Shown here piece after piece: positions 11,901-27,991 of a stretch of DNA of 64,000 bases. A program made the position numbers and the translations under genes. The stretch is from Litomosoides sigmodontis (lineage: Eukaryota; Nematoda; Chromadorea; Rhabditida; Onchocercidae), in NCBI GenBank assembly GCA_963070105.1, contig OY718808.1:7107738-7171737 (forward strand). The letters run 5' to 3'. The first letter of the stretch is position 1. Every line of letters begins with the position of its first letter. The notes beneath the pieces are model-generated. The model was not told where the DNA came from, did no database searches, and worked only from the letters and a program-made list of their open reading frames with translations.

Positions 11901-13407
11901 TGTTTCCGATGAACTTAAAACTTTTTAACGCTCATTAAATTTTAAATTCCAATTGAATTTTAATGCAAAGTAGTTGACCGAGTCTAGATAATAAGGGCTA
12001 AACAAAATAAAGCAAAAATGGAAAGAATTGATGAAACCTGTTTTAACAATGTCATAATTAATATTGGCAATTTTTAAAATTGGTTCGACATGTGTTTCCC
12101 ATAATTTCAATCCACGTTTCTGGCCACTAAAGGGATTAACGATAACCAAAACATGGCGACGTGATCTCATCACGCTTGCAGTTAGATGAGCTGAAAATCG
12201 ATGGACATTTTTCATTTCCCGGATTAAAATCCTTTATCCTAGCAAGTTGTTTTAAGGTATGAGCCCGCCACTTTCCTTTATACTTTGTCGGTTAATTAGA
12301 TAGCCGCGCTATTCCAGCATATCACCACCGCTACATTCAAGTTACCTTTCGTCCATAACTTTATCATCTTTTTGCTTATTTGCAATAACAAATGCGATTT
12401 AATATTTAACATTAAAGTGTTGCAAATTTTGAAATATCTAAATGAAAGAATCATAAAAGGTTTGCTTAGGCTTAGCAAAATGAAATCAAAAGCTGCACTT
12501 ACGTGCCCTTGATGCTGTAATTCTTCTCATAATGAATTTATTCGCATGATTCACTGTATGTTCACAATTGAAATTTAATAGAATTCGAATAAGGCGACGT
12601 CTTTTTTTAACGACGGGAAAAGTTGTTAAAATAAGTTGCCATCCGTTTGTTCCATTAACAGAATCTAAGACAACAACTGCATTATGAACAAAAAAAAATT
12701 TAATGATAAAGTTAATAAAGTGAATTAATGCATTATCAAACGATAAGATAATCATAATTCATTTATTACTTTGACCAACATTGTTGTGGCCAGCACAAGA
12801 CACTCAATTTTATCTCTACTTTGTGATGGCTATTAGCAATAGGATAAAATGAATTATCTTAATCATTTAACGACCGAAGATACGATGAAATATGAAGCAA
12901 CCATTATTATTTCTACTGTAGTGCAGTCGTCCATTATTTCCTGCCTTTCCTATCCATTCGAAAGCTGTGCTTGACGCTAGCATAGTATATTTCCTCTCCT
13001 TACATCATAAGAAAATGATGAAATTAGTTTTTTACAAAAATTTTGAAAAATATTGCAAAACTTCAAATGGCTGAAATAATACTTGAACAAATGCAGTAGT
13101 CATTTTATATTGTTTCATTTTTCTAACTGAAATGAAATTTAAGTTAACGAAAAAAAACAAGGTAAAAAAAAAACATACGAATGATACGTGTGTAACTCGA
13201 CATTAAAATATCGTCATACTTTACGGGCATGGAGCAACTTTCGGTAAATTGAAGACGAATTTCATCATTATTTTGCAAGCAAGCATCTATTTTATATTGC
13301 TTTTTGTTGATGTGTACGACACCATTAATTTCATGTACCGAATTATTCAACATATCTTTATATGGCACACAATGGTTGCAATCCACTTTCGATGCTTCAC
13401 CACCCAT
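8970..13407 (-). CDS. sphk-1: Sphingosine kinase
   Basis: Ten-exon model: 13407-13179, 12676-12503, 12190-12038, 11913-11703, 11565-11408, 11018-10954, 10559-10374, 10008-9918, 9421-9267 and 9140-8970. The sum is 1593 nt, 530 aa, with every junction phase consistent. It phosphorylates sphingosine to sphingosine-1-phosphate using ATP. The diacylglycerol-kinase-type catalytic domain starts in exon 3 (VIVNPFSGQKRG, glycine-rich nucleotide-binding segment). Exon 4 has the core SGDGLILEV, matching SGDGLMHEV of animal SphKs with the catalytic Asp kept, and PGGTSNGLAAS. Exons 5-6 have LTWGLIAD and GSERFRW; exons 8-10 have the C-terminal SphK lobe ending in GYIAIDGE. Exon 1 starts at MGGEASK after a gtttag acceptor; the start is less certain. 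Some donors (exons 5 and 6) are weak but are fixed by phase and gap-free homology. The last 57 bp also occur at 41020-41076. Confidence 0.92.
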
Positions 13408-15283
13408 ACCACATAGGATTTCTAAACAAATCGATAAATTCAGAATCAAATAAACTGTATGTGTGAGAGAATACAAATCATACGAACTGTGTGAATTATC
13501 CTACGTAACGATGTATTATTTAGAAATGATATGTGATACCCACCCATACATACTACGTATGATTTTGAAATAAATTTTCCAAATCTAGCAATAAATGCAG
13601 AAAATTTCATTTCAACTGCAATATAAAATTCAATTAAAATTTAATCAAAGAAGTGATTTTTAATAATAGAAATTGAACAAGCATATGCTGTGATTTTGCT
13701 CTTCATCATCATAAGTGAGATGACACTTCAATACAAATTCATGAACATACATACGCCACATAATCTTTATATATGTTGATGTGTGCATTCATATATTCAT
13801 TACTATTTCAATTATCGATTAAAAATGTAAGCTAGAGCAACGATACCGTTATGCATTTAATTCTATCTCAAAAAAAGAACCCTTTAATAAATGATATTTA
13901 TTAAAACGGAAATCTGACAAGAATTCTGTTCCACTAGCATTTTGAAAAAATGAATTGCGTGAAACTAAACTTTTGTATAATTTCACAAAAGTATACAGCA
14001 TAATAAGAAGAAAAAATTTCAATAATTTAAAGCAAAACTAAGAACTAAAAAAAAGGGAAATAAAGGTTTCGGAATAAGAAAAAAAAACAAATGGCAATTA
14101 CCAATAACATTTGTTTGGCATTTTAATTTCAAAGGAAAAGACATAAGGCGATGAATTTGTGGTACTTCACCAAAAAGAGGATAAAAGACTGAAAATTCTG
14201 CAGAAATTAGTTTTTTGCTTTCTTTTTTTTCATTTCAAATACATGTATGAAGTTTGTTTCAAATTGAGACCTTGAAATGTGCGTCATTAATATTAGCATT
14301 GTGAAAACAATCTTCGGGAACAATTAAAAAATTACCATTATAAATTTGCATTTTGAAAATCAAACATTTTATTTCTGCAAACAAAATAAATGAGTTATTT
14401 ACAAAGACGAGGAATAGTGTAAAATTTTGATGGTAAATAACTCCTTTCGATTAATTAATTAGCAATGAATAGAAGGAGTCAGAAGCTCGTCACTTTTATT
14501 TCTTTTCCCCCACCTTCCCTTGGATGAAACTAAAAATTATACAAAATTTCCTTTTCTGCTCATGCTCCGTATGTACATATATGAAAAGACTTAGCAATAT
14601 GGATGAATAACTTAGCGTCAAGGAAATGGCCGAGAAGCTAACCGAGAAGCTTCTTTGACTTCTCATCCAACAAGCAACAGCAGGCTAGTTGTAACGCGTG
14701 ATAAAGAAACGTTCGCAATTTGAATGCGAACCTGTAATTGTGCAACACGAAGTGTGCGAAGATATTCCCGAGAATTGTGCTTGCTTTTTGCGACTGCTTC
14801 ATCCGTTTGTCCTTCTTGTCTTATCTTCTTCAGCTTAAAACTATGTGAATGCGTGTTTTCGGCATTACTTCTAACCTTTATTGCTGAAATAAAACCATTA
14901 TTTTCTCTAAACTTTTCTACTTTTTCGTTTATCTATAATTTTTTTTTCTTAATTTTTTCCTACTTCATTCGTTAATCCTTCTCTCTTCTCTTCGTCTTTA
15001 TTGACTGTTATAAATATGTATAACATTAATTAGGCTTCCAGATTATTAATCTACATCTATATAAAAGTAGAAGTGGAATAATTTTTTATTCTTTCAAATC
15101 TATTCTTTTCTCTCTCAGAATGCAGTGATCTTTCTTTTGCTGTTATATTTGTACTGAAGGGTGAGTGAGATGCTAGCTTTATTTGATAAACCGTACGAGC
15201 AACATATCTGTGGACATCTAGTAAACCTGTGAATAGTAGTGTTGGTTGTAAAAGACTAGATGTTTTTCAGGTTTTCTAAATAA
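13408..15283. other. Divergent intergenic region sphk-1 / mrps-34
   Basis: Shared 5' region of a minus-strand and a plus-strand gene, strongly AT-rich on the left. A more GC-rich patch at about 14610-14790 (with a direct repeat around 'ccgagaagct') may be promoter DNA. The plus frame 14724-14975 is Cys/Phe/Leu-rich and looks like chance. A gtttttcag acceptor just before 15271 is a probable trans-splice site for mrps-34. Confidence 0.45.
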
Positions 15284-16847
15284 ATGGTTCCAAATATACG
15301 CTACATAGGGAATTATGATATAAATGCGGAAGGGAAATTTCTTTGGGAAATCCTCTGTCAGTTGCGAAATCTTGGGATTGGAAGAATTGTGACGAAGAAT
15401 GAGTGGGCACGAAAATGGCCGAAACAACCATCGTACTTAAAAATTGTTCAGGTAAAGTGGTTGGATGTTAAATATTTTTTATTCATAAAAAATAAACATG
15501 AGGAAGGTGCAATGCTTGCTAATAATTTCCATCAGAAGTCACAATTAATTATCGAAAGCTCTTTTTGTTTTAATAGTTTCGAGATGCTGTTTAATTGCTT
15601 GTTTAATCGCTTTAAGAAATTAAATTATAAAATAATGTAGTGGAAAATCTGTTTTTTCTGAGCAAACTTTATTTTTAGGCTTGTCCAAATATGGATCGTT
15701 GGCTACTTCGGGGAAAACTATGGGCAAATTGGACCTTTAGAGGCATTAATTTAGGTTTATATGAATTTGCCTCAGATTTAGCGCGGTCAGGTATGTCGTA
15801 GTTATATTTTTTGTTGGTTACTTTTATTTTGATAATTTTTCGAAAGTCCGTTTTATTCAGAATCCTATGTTCATCCTACTTTTTCTAAGATTAAATGAGC
15901 TTTGATAAGAGAAAATTACATCTAATAATTAGTATTTAACCCTGAAATTAACATTGTAAATAGATCCGATTTATTTGTTTCTAATTTGGTTGTCATTAGT
16001 TTTTTTTCCTATCTAAAGATTGGCGTCTAATCCACAAGCACGAGGAGGATGAATTTGTAAAATGTGATAATCCTATGCAACCAATTGAGTATCCAAAAAC
16101 GATGCCACTTCCTCCGTATCTTGTATGTTATTAATCTTTGGCGATCATTTTCCATATGAATTTGGATTCACATTTAGATCTATGTAAGAAATACCTTAAT
16201 GAAGATGTTGCTGAAAGTTTCTTTTGATGATCCCGTACAAATAAATTTCAGCGAGCTGTATGTGAAAATGGTGATATTGTTAAAATGGATGAAAAACGGA
16301 TAAATTTGGAGTTATCTTTAGATCCGCAATTTAGCATGATTAAACATCTTTTTAAGCAGGTCTGCGCAATTTTATCAGACATTCTAGTCTAACAAGATTT
16401 TTTTTCTTGTTCAGTTTTTATTTCTCCTCTCTTTTGAAATTTTTGCATCAAAGTTTTTTGTATTTTTTTTGTATATTTGTGGATTAATTAATTCATTATT
16501 CATTTTTTAAACTTACTCGTCTCATGTAAGCTTATTCCATTTCGAACCTTATCAAACGAAGTATTTTGCAGGTTGATATTGAACATGGGAATTGTATTTA
16601 TGCCGAAACGAAACCGGAAATTTGGTTAGACTTGTATGGTGATGAAATGCCGACAAAAGTAGAGGCATGGACGGTTGGTCCGGCAGAGTTACGACCCCAT
16701 TTTGACAGTTCTCTTCCTACGCCTTGTCCTCCGGAGCTGGAAAACATGTCGTTTCCTGAATTCAAATTCAACTCTCCAAACTTAGAAAGTATAAGCGATG
16801 TTGCATGTAATGAGATTTCAGATAGGAATAAACATCCATTAAAGTAA
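15284..16847 (+). CDS. mrps-34: Mitochondrial small ribosomal subunit protein mS34 (MRPS34)
   Basis: Five exons: 15284-15451, 15679-15790, 16019-16122, 16252-16359 and 16572-16847. The total is 768 nt, 255 aa, with all phases consistent. It is a metazoan-specific structural protein of the mitoribosomal small subunit. Family signatures are LGIGRIVTKNEW in exon 1 (LFGLGRLVTRKSW in mammals), a WTFRG segment in exon 2, and DWRLIHKHEEDEF in exon 3 (DWRLVPKHEEEAF in mammals), followed by a PPYL/RA segment. The C-terminal tail is acidic and nematode-specific in appearance. The ATG follows a tttttcag acceptor by 13 bases, suggesting spliced-leader addition. CTP synthase starts 546 bp downstream on the same strand. 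Confidence 0.9.
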
Positions 16848-17393
16848 CTGAAGCGGTTAAATAAATACTGTGATAATTATGAAAACGATGGGAACAAAAA
16901 ATTCGAAACTTAAGTTTTGATTAGTAGCAAAAAAAAAGGCGAGAAAGAGAAAATTAACCATTCAATAAAATGATAATTTGAGAGATAATGAATAGTGTGG
17001 TCAATAGTTTGTGCTTTAACACTTTCGTATTATTTCATTACGTCTGTTGTCTTTAGGATTTACTTTATTTTAAATTGTTTCTCCTTTTTTTTACTCTCCA
17101 TTGAATTGCTTTCTCGCCAATATTTCTTAGTTGTGCCATGTGTAATGTTGAGTCTGTTGTTTGTAAAAGTAGGATATTGTTGAATAAAACATTAACTGAT
17201 ATTTTTCTTCCTGTAAAGTTGAAGCAGTGATGATTGCTGTTGAGATAATATCTAATGCAGTTATTGACTGTGGAGGATTTGTAATCATTCAAAATAGCTA
17301 TTCACGTGTTTTCTGTAAGGAGATGAGTATATGATGTACCTGCATAATTTTAACTTCATTCAGGTTCTTGTTTCGAACACATTAAACGCAGTG
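16848..17393. other. Short gap between mrps-34 and CTP synthase, possible intercistronic region
   Basis: 546 bp between two same-strand genes. AAATAAATA lies just after the mrps-34 stop (about 16858) as a possible polyadenylation signal. An 'aacttcattcag' acceptor 30 bases before the CTP synthase ATG is a possible trans-splice site. The spacing is within the range seen for nematode operons but wider than the typical ~100 bp of C. elegans. No gene is seen inside. Confidence 0.4.
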
Positions 17394-21980
<4,587 letters not shown>

Positions 21981-24721
21981 GAAAAAACATTGGTTTATTC
22001 AGCTCGTATTTGAAGATTTCTCCAATTTTAATCAAATGTTCATAGGCATAAGTGGACATTTGCCTTACTAGCTGTTATTTTTATATTTTGGAATTTATTG
22101 TGCATTAAAAATCAACAAATTACTCATGGATTTGTCAAACTGATTGACATTTTTTCCCACCGATTTCGCTTTATTTGATTTTCACATTTGTCAGCATCCT
22201 GCATATGATGAACGTCTCTTAGCAATCGTTAGCTCTACATTTTTTATTACTGCTATGAAAATTATTAATCTTCAATTAGAATAACATATACAATTGAATA
22301 GTGGGATGCAATGCTTTCGATGTTCTGGACAGCAGTTAACCCTTCTAAAAACATGCAGGAGTTTAATCAAATTGCAAAAAGTATTTCCATGCTTAAATAT
22401 ACATAGAGTGGGGGAGCGGATGTAAAGGCGAAAAGAAATTAATCCCAAAAATTCCTCTTGCAACTTTTGTCATCGACTGTAGCTATTTCTAAGACAAATT
22501 TCGTTTTCTGTTGTATGACGGCACATTGTTCATCATTTCTCCATTTATCTTATAGTTTTCTCCATTTATCTTATGGTTTTACATTAATTCTTACTAGAAA
22601 TCTAAACCGTAAAAAAGTCTGAAAAAGTCCCGTTTGTTTTCGTCGATCGGAGAAACTAATTGTTTCGTTGTCCATTTAGAAAAGGAAATGATAATGAAAT
22701 ATGTTTTGTCCTAAGAGTTTAGAGTTTCTTTTTTCGCTGTTGTCGTCTATTTCTAGTTATTTATTCCTGTCATTCTTTTCAATTTCAATGGATAGAAGAA
22801 GAAGCACTTTTTCTTCGGCAGAGCTTTAAATCATATCGTCACCATTTCTCGTTTTTATGTTATGTTGATTTATCAGGCTTTTTCTCTTTTATTCGTAAAA
22901 AATTTTTTTATTGAGCTGTTACTATTTGCAAATTACGCCAAAGGCATTGTATGAATCGTATGCATCGTTCGAGATAAGATTTAAAATATATATCGGATTA
23001 AGTTAAAATTATCACTGATTGTGATATTATTATTCCAAAGGAAAATAGGTCTAGTGTTCCAATCAGAAAATAAATTAGCAATACATATGTTTTGTGGGTT
23101 GTGAAGATTTCCATTTCTTGTCAGGTATATTGCTTCATCATGAATCTGATAAATAGCAATCTGTTATATTTCATAAAATGCTAATGTTTCAGTACAGAGA
23201 AAATTTGACAAATTGTTTCCGGTATATTTTAGTTAAATTTTCCTGGTGCTTATTCTATTGAAGTAGAATTGATAAAATAGTTTTGAACGATATTTTCTTA
23301 TCTCAGCGCACGATCAGTGGATCAGCCAAATTATGATTACTTCAATCACTTGATAAAGTCCATTTTTTGTTTTGTTTAGTAATTTCGGAAGCTCAGGATC
23401 ACCTTTAGGATAATGAATCTTCTGCAGTGTATTCATATAATTTAGTGCAATAGATAAAAGAGGTTCTTTAATTCACAGTACGAATTCGATCAGAAAGAAA
23501 CAGGTATGAGGATTTGAGTTGTTTGTTTCAACATGGAGTAACGCTATTCGCTTTACGAAATGATTTCAAAAGTTATGATAAATGAAACAAGTGTTTTACA
23601 TAAAAATTTTTGCAAATGCTATGATGAGAGTAGTGTTATTTATTATTTTTACTACCGTTATTTCGAGAGCATTATTGTTTTTGTTCCTTCCGTCTTTCAA
23701 TATGCGTTGGTAATTTGGTTACGGTGAAAAATAGGTGTGATAGAAATGGATTTACCTAAGTACGAGAGCAAATTGTGCAACACCGTAGCAGCAAAGCTCT
23801 TGCGTGAGGCGAGTTTTTCCCTTTTGAAATTTAATATTTATCTGAAAAAGAACGCAAGAGTTTATCAGTAAGGAACTGTTGCAAGGAATATCCATTAACT
23901 TAAAATTTGTACGGGAGACTTCATATTGTTAGTCCATTTCCTTTCCCTGTTCCAACACACGTAGGAAGTCTAGCCTACTATCGGAAGTCTAGGTGGTATA
24001 ATCCGAATGTGACGGATATTTAATGTGTGCTTACGCAGAATGCTTACGAATTATAGATTCTTTAACAGAAGATTTTAAAAATTTAAATAGGAATTAATGG
24101 TTAATGATACTAACTTGGGCATATGAAATGCCGCACTAGACTACGCTAACTTAGGGATAGTACTAATATTTAATCATCAGTGTCTTTTCTGAGTTTCTCA
24201 CATTTTTTTGCTTCATACTTATGTACGTTGTTAGCGTCAAATCAGGTAACTGTTTCGTTTTTTTTTTTTATTTAGAGGTTTTGCTTTTTATTTTCAAATG
24301 AAATTCTTTGCAGTGTTGAAGAATTATTTTGACTGTGTGGATTTGAAGAATTTCATCTTAGAAAATATAAATTGTTCTAGAATATTGGTTGCAACGATTT
24401 TTGGCAGGTGATATCAGAAATATTCATATGGATGATTAATAATAGTTTTTTCTGACCAGTATTAGTACGAGAGTGATAGTTTATTATAAGTTCGTATAAT
24501 AGTTTGAATTTCGAGAGCTGAAGTAGTGCTTTAATTTTACAATTGCTTTAATTTTAATTTCACAATGTTGACATTTTTAGCAATGTGGAAAACATTAGAA
24601 CCATTCATTAAGTAGTTGTTTTTATTAAGAAATTGTTTCCTTCGTAATCTTCCAGCGAGAGTTATTCAGTAAATAAAAGGTGTTCATTTCAAATTTATAG
24701 CTATAGGTTACAGGCCACAAA
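21981..24721. other. Intergenic region CTP synthase / PI4K2
   Basis: About 2.7 kb of AT-rich DNA containing the CTP synthase 3' UTR and the PI4K2 5' region. No reading frame with protein-like content was seen. A 'ggttacag' acceptor nine bases before 24722 may be a trans-splice or 5' UTR splice site for the next gene. Confidence 0.5.
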
Positions 24722-26863
24722 ATGAAACGAAGAGAACGAGTTAAAATGTTTTGGCATCGGTTACATGGAGGAGATAACAAATTGAAGATATTAATGTTAG
24801 ATATTAATGACGAAGATTTTGTGGAAAATTTGAATGATTGCTTAGAAGCATTCCAGTTGAACATTCATCCAATTCTAATTCCGTCCGGAAGTTCAGGTAT
24901 GTTCAATTCTTTAAGTATTTTGTATGGCATTTAACGCTGTTTATGAAAAACCAACGTTAGAAATATTGATGTCATATGCAGGAGGTATTCAATATTTATC
25001 CATTTTTCTTCAGCTTTCGATTAAGCGATCTGTATTTCAATTAAGTGTTTGGGAATTCTTTTCAACTTTTTCAGTCCTTTGCTTTTCATTTCCTCTATGT
25101 TAACGCGATAATTTTTTTTTCAGGCTCTTATTTTGTTCGAAATTTACAAGGTCGACATATTGGAGTATTCAAACCGAAAGATGAAGAACCATTTGCGGAA
25201 AATAATCCAAAATGGCCTAAATTCCTGCAGCGATTTCTTTGTTTTTGCTGTTACGGGCGTTCATGCTTGGTACCACTCAATGGTTACCTTTCTGAAGCAG
25301 CTGCTTCACTAGTCGATGAACGATTACAGGTTGTTGTAGCTCATTTGCTTATCGTATGTGAAAATTTATCGATTTTTTTTATGAAATCGAAAGGAACGAT
25401 ATCTTTTTCACACATGAATTTACAGCTATACATAGTACCAAAAACTCGAATTGTTAAAATGGCATCTCCGGCGTTCTTTTATCCGCGACGATGCTGTACA
25501 GCACCAGAAATACATCAAAAAATCGGAAGTTATCAGGTAATCCCGTTTCTTAACATTATAGTCTCAGCAGAACATAAGAAGTTATATTTATAGAGTATTG
25601 TTTTAATCTAATCTTACTGCAAATTTTCTTGCTGAATTTCGTTGTTGCCTTTTGGAAGAAAAATTAAGAGAAGTTAAGCACATTTAAGCTTTTCGTTCAT
25701 GGTTATAAGCCTGCGTATGATGTGGTACCCGGTTGGGAGCTTATTGGAACAAATGACCCACTTACATCTGTCGAACGGAAGCGTTTTTTGGTTTTGTTTC
25801 AAAAAATGTGTGTGTTAGATTACGTAATTCGGAATACCGATCGGACCATGGATAATTGGTTGATACGGTTAGTTGTTCATCTTACATTTTGTTTTTAAAC
25901 TTCTTGCTTGATGTATTTTGTTATTTTTATTTTTCAAGCTTTTAATTTAATTCAGTTTCAGGTATGTTCCGGACGAAGTGCTTGATATTGCAGCTATAGA
26001 TCATGGCTTAGCATTTCCTGTTAAACACCCCGAAACTGCGACAGTTTTGCGACCATTTGTGTACGGTTGGGCAAACATGGATAGTACACGAGAGGTATAA
26101 TTTGAATTACCCTTTTCCATTATCCAAAAATCTCAATATCTAATAAATCGATAGTTTAGACGATTCATTTTTTAATTTCTAAAACAGTTGATACCACATT
26201 ACTTTTAAAATGAATGGTGAACCTTCCATTTTCAAACATAAATGTAGCTTTTCAGAGGAATAACGGTTTTTTTTTTATTTACTGATCGTCTTTTGATCGA
26301 TGAAGACACTTTTTTAAATAATGAAGCCGCAATTGCAAAATAATTAAAATCTCAAGTGGACGATTAAATTTCATAAAATTCCTCCTACAACTTAATTACA
26401 TGTTGAATGATATTTCATCATGCCTACTCCATTAAATTTTTTTTTCCAGCCTTGGGATGGACAGTTGCGAGACCGTTTGTTATCCTTGCTTACGCCAATG
26501 TTCGTCCACCGTTTGTGTTCGGAAATCAGGAAGCTTTTCATGATCGACACTACCAATAACAGATTTCTAATAGGAAACCAGCTGAAAGTATTCCGAGGAC
26601 AGGTAGTTTTCATCGGAATTGCCATTTGTTGATAATCGGAGATTGATCAACAATACGCAGTTCTAAACTTGATAGTAACCGGGATATTCTTCTAGTTATG
26701 GAATTTACGACTTGCATTGTTGGAAAATGAATCACCACTGAAAATGATTCAACGACCACTCGTTATCGTTACCAAACGATATCGTAAACATCCGACGTCC
26801 GATATTTGGGAAGAATGTTTTAAAGCTGAGACTCCAGACTACTCGGGTAGACGCTGCTGTTAG
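24722..26863 (+). CDS. PI4K2: Phosphatidylinositol 4-kinase type II
   Basis: Seven exons: 24722-24896, 25124-25329, 25426-25536, 25689-25867, 25962-26094, 26450-26602 and 26696-26863. The total is 1125 nt, 374 aa, all phases consistent. It phosphorylates phosphatidylinositol to PI4P on trans-Golgi and endosomal membranes. Signatures in order: [14 protein letters not shown] (nucleotide-binding loop), [10 protein letters not shown] with the ATP-binding Lys, a Cys-rich [10 protein letters not shown] segment matching the palmitoylated CCPCC motif of mammalian enzymes, [13 protein letters not shown], catalytic [12 protein letters not shown] and the DFG-equivalent [10 protein letters not shown]. 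The protein ends in two cysteines. The N-terminal extension before the kinase domain is short (about 60 residues) and lacks the proline-rich region of mammalian PI4K2A. The start could be further upstream if an exon was missed. Confidence 0.93.
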
Positions 26864-27991
26864 CTTAAGTGATTCGAGCCGGTTTCCTTCGAACTGTTTC
26901 GCTCATATTTTCAAGAATTGCCAAATCCAACAGTAGGCTGTGCTTGCCAAAATTAGAACCTTCTCGGGAAGACTCTTCCAGTTTGTTTCAGACACATCAG
27001 GATAAAAATCACTGGATAGTATCAAATAGATCCTCTTTTGATTTTTGACCGCGTTGGAAGAGTCATTTCTTTATAATACGTCTTCCAACTCTTTTCGCTC
27101 CTTATGTTGATAAACTGCAAATGTTGGACACCATTGTTACTACGACACTTTTTAATTTTCGTTTATGCTAATTTGTCATTTTTGTATTCCATGGTGTTGA
27201 TACATGTAATTTCTAGCTGTTTCATGTATTTCGAGCTGTCAGATTATTGTAGACCAAACGAAAACTTTAGTCTATAACTTCAATCAGCTTACAGCTACGA
27301 TAATTCCGCCCGTGTAATTTACTTCCTGTATTTTCTCCATACATATAAAGCAAACCGTTTTTGTTTGTTTGAGGAAGATGTTTGTTACGGAGTCTTAATG
27401 TATGAAAAGAACGTAGAAATAGTCATAAGACAAGGATGAGAAGGAGATCTCATTGTGTATAATTTCTACTGTTCCGATGGCATTGCTGAATATATTGGAT
27501 TTCGTGCTAACAGTTTTTCAGAAATTATGCATCTGTAACATTGGCCTTTTTTTTAATGTCAAAGCAATCATGACTTTGTCAGTAAAATATTTTGGAGACG
27601 CCTTAAAAGAACGGAATGCAGATATCAAAGATTACATTATAGTTATGGTGAAAAGAGCAGCTACATTTTATTACAGACGAAGTGTAAAATCCACTCTACT
27701 TTTGAGCGACATGTGACAAATACAGTGTTGTAAAACACTTACATCTCGGAAACTCCTCTCTCCTTGTTTACTACACCAATATATCAACTGCGTTGTTATC
27801 GCCGTAATAGCGTCACATGAATTTAAAACAAATTAAGCAAACTTAGGAGCATATCGTGGGAATCCATGTTATGTTCGTCCTCCATGTTCGTCTCATGAAC
27901 TAATTTATCAATGTTTGCGTCAAGACACACATTCTAGAAAACTAGTTTTCCACACTTGGTGTGCTTCAGGACAATTTGAAACCACAAATCA
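26864..27991. other. Convergent 3' region between PI4K2 and the 231-aa gene
   Basis: The two flanking genes point at each other. Both 3' UTRs are expected here. The plus frame 27453-27716 has no splice context or recognisable motif and is probably chance. Confidence 0.45.
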
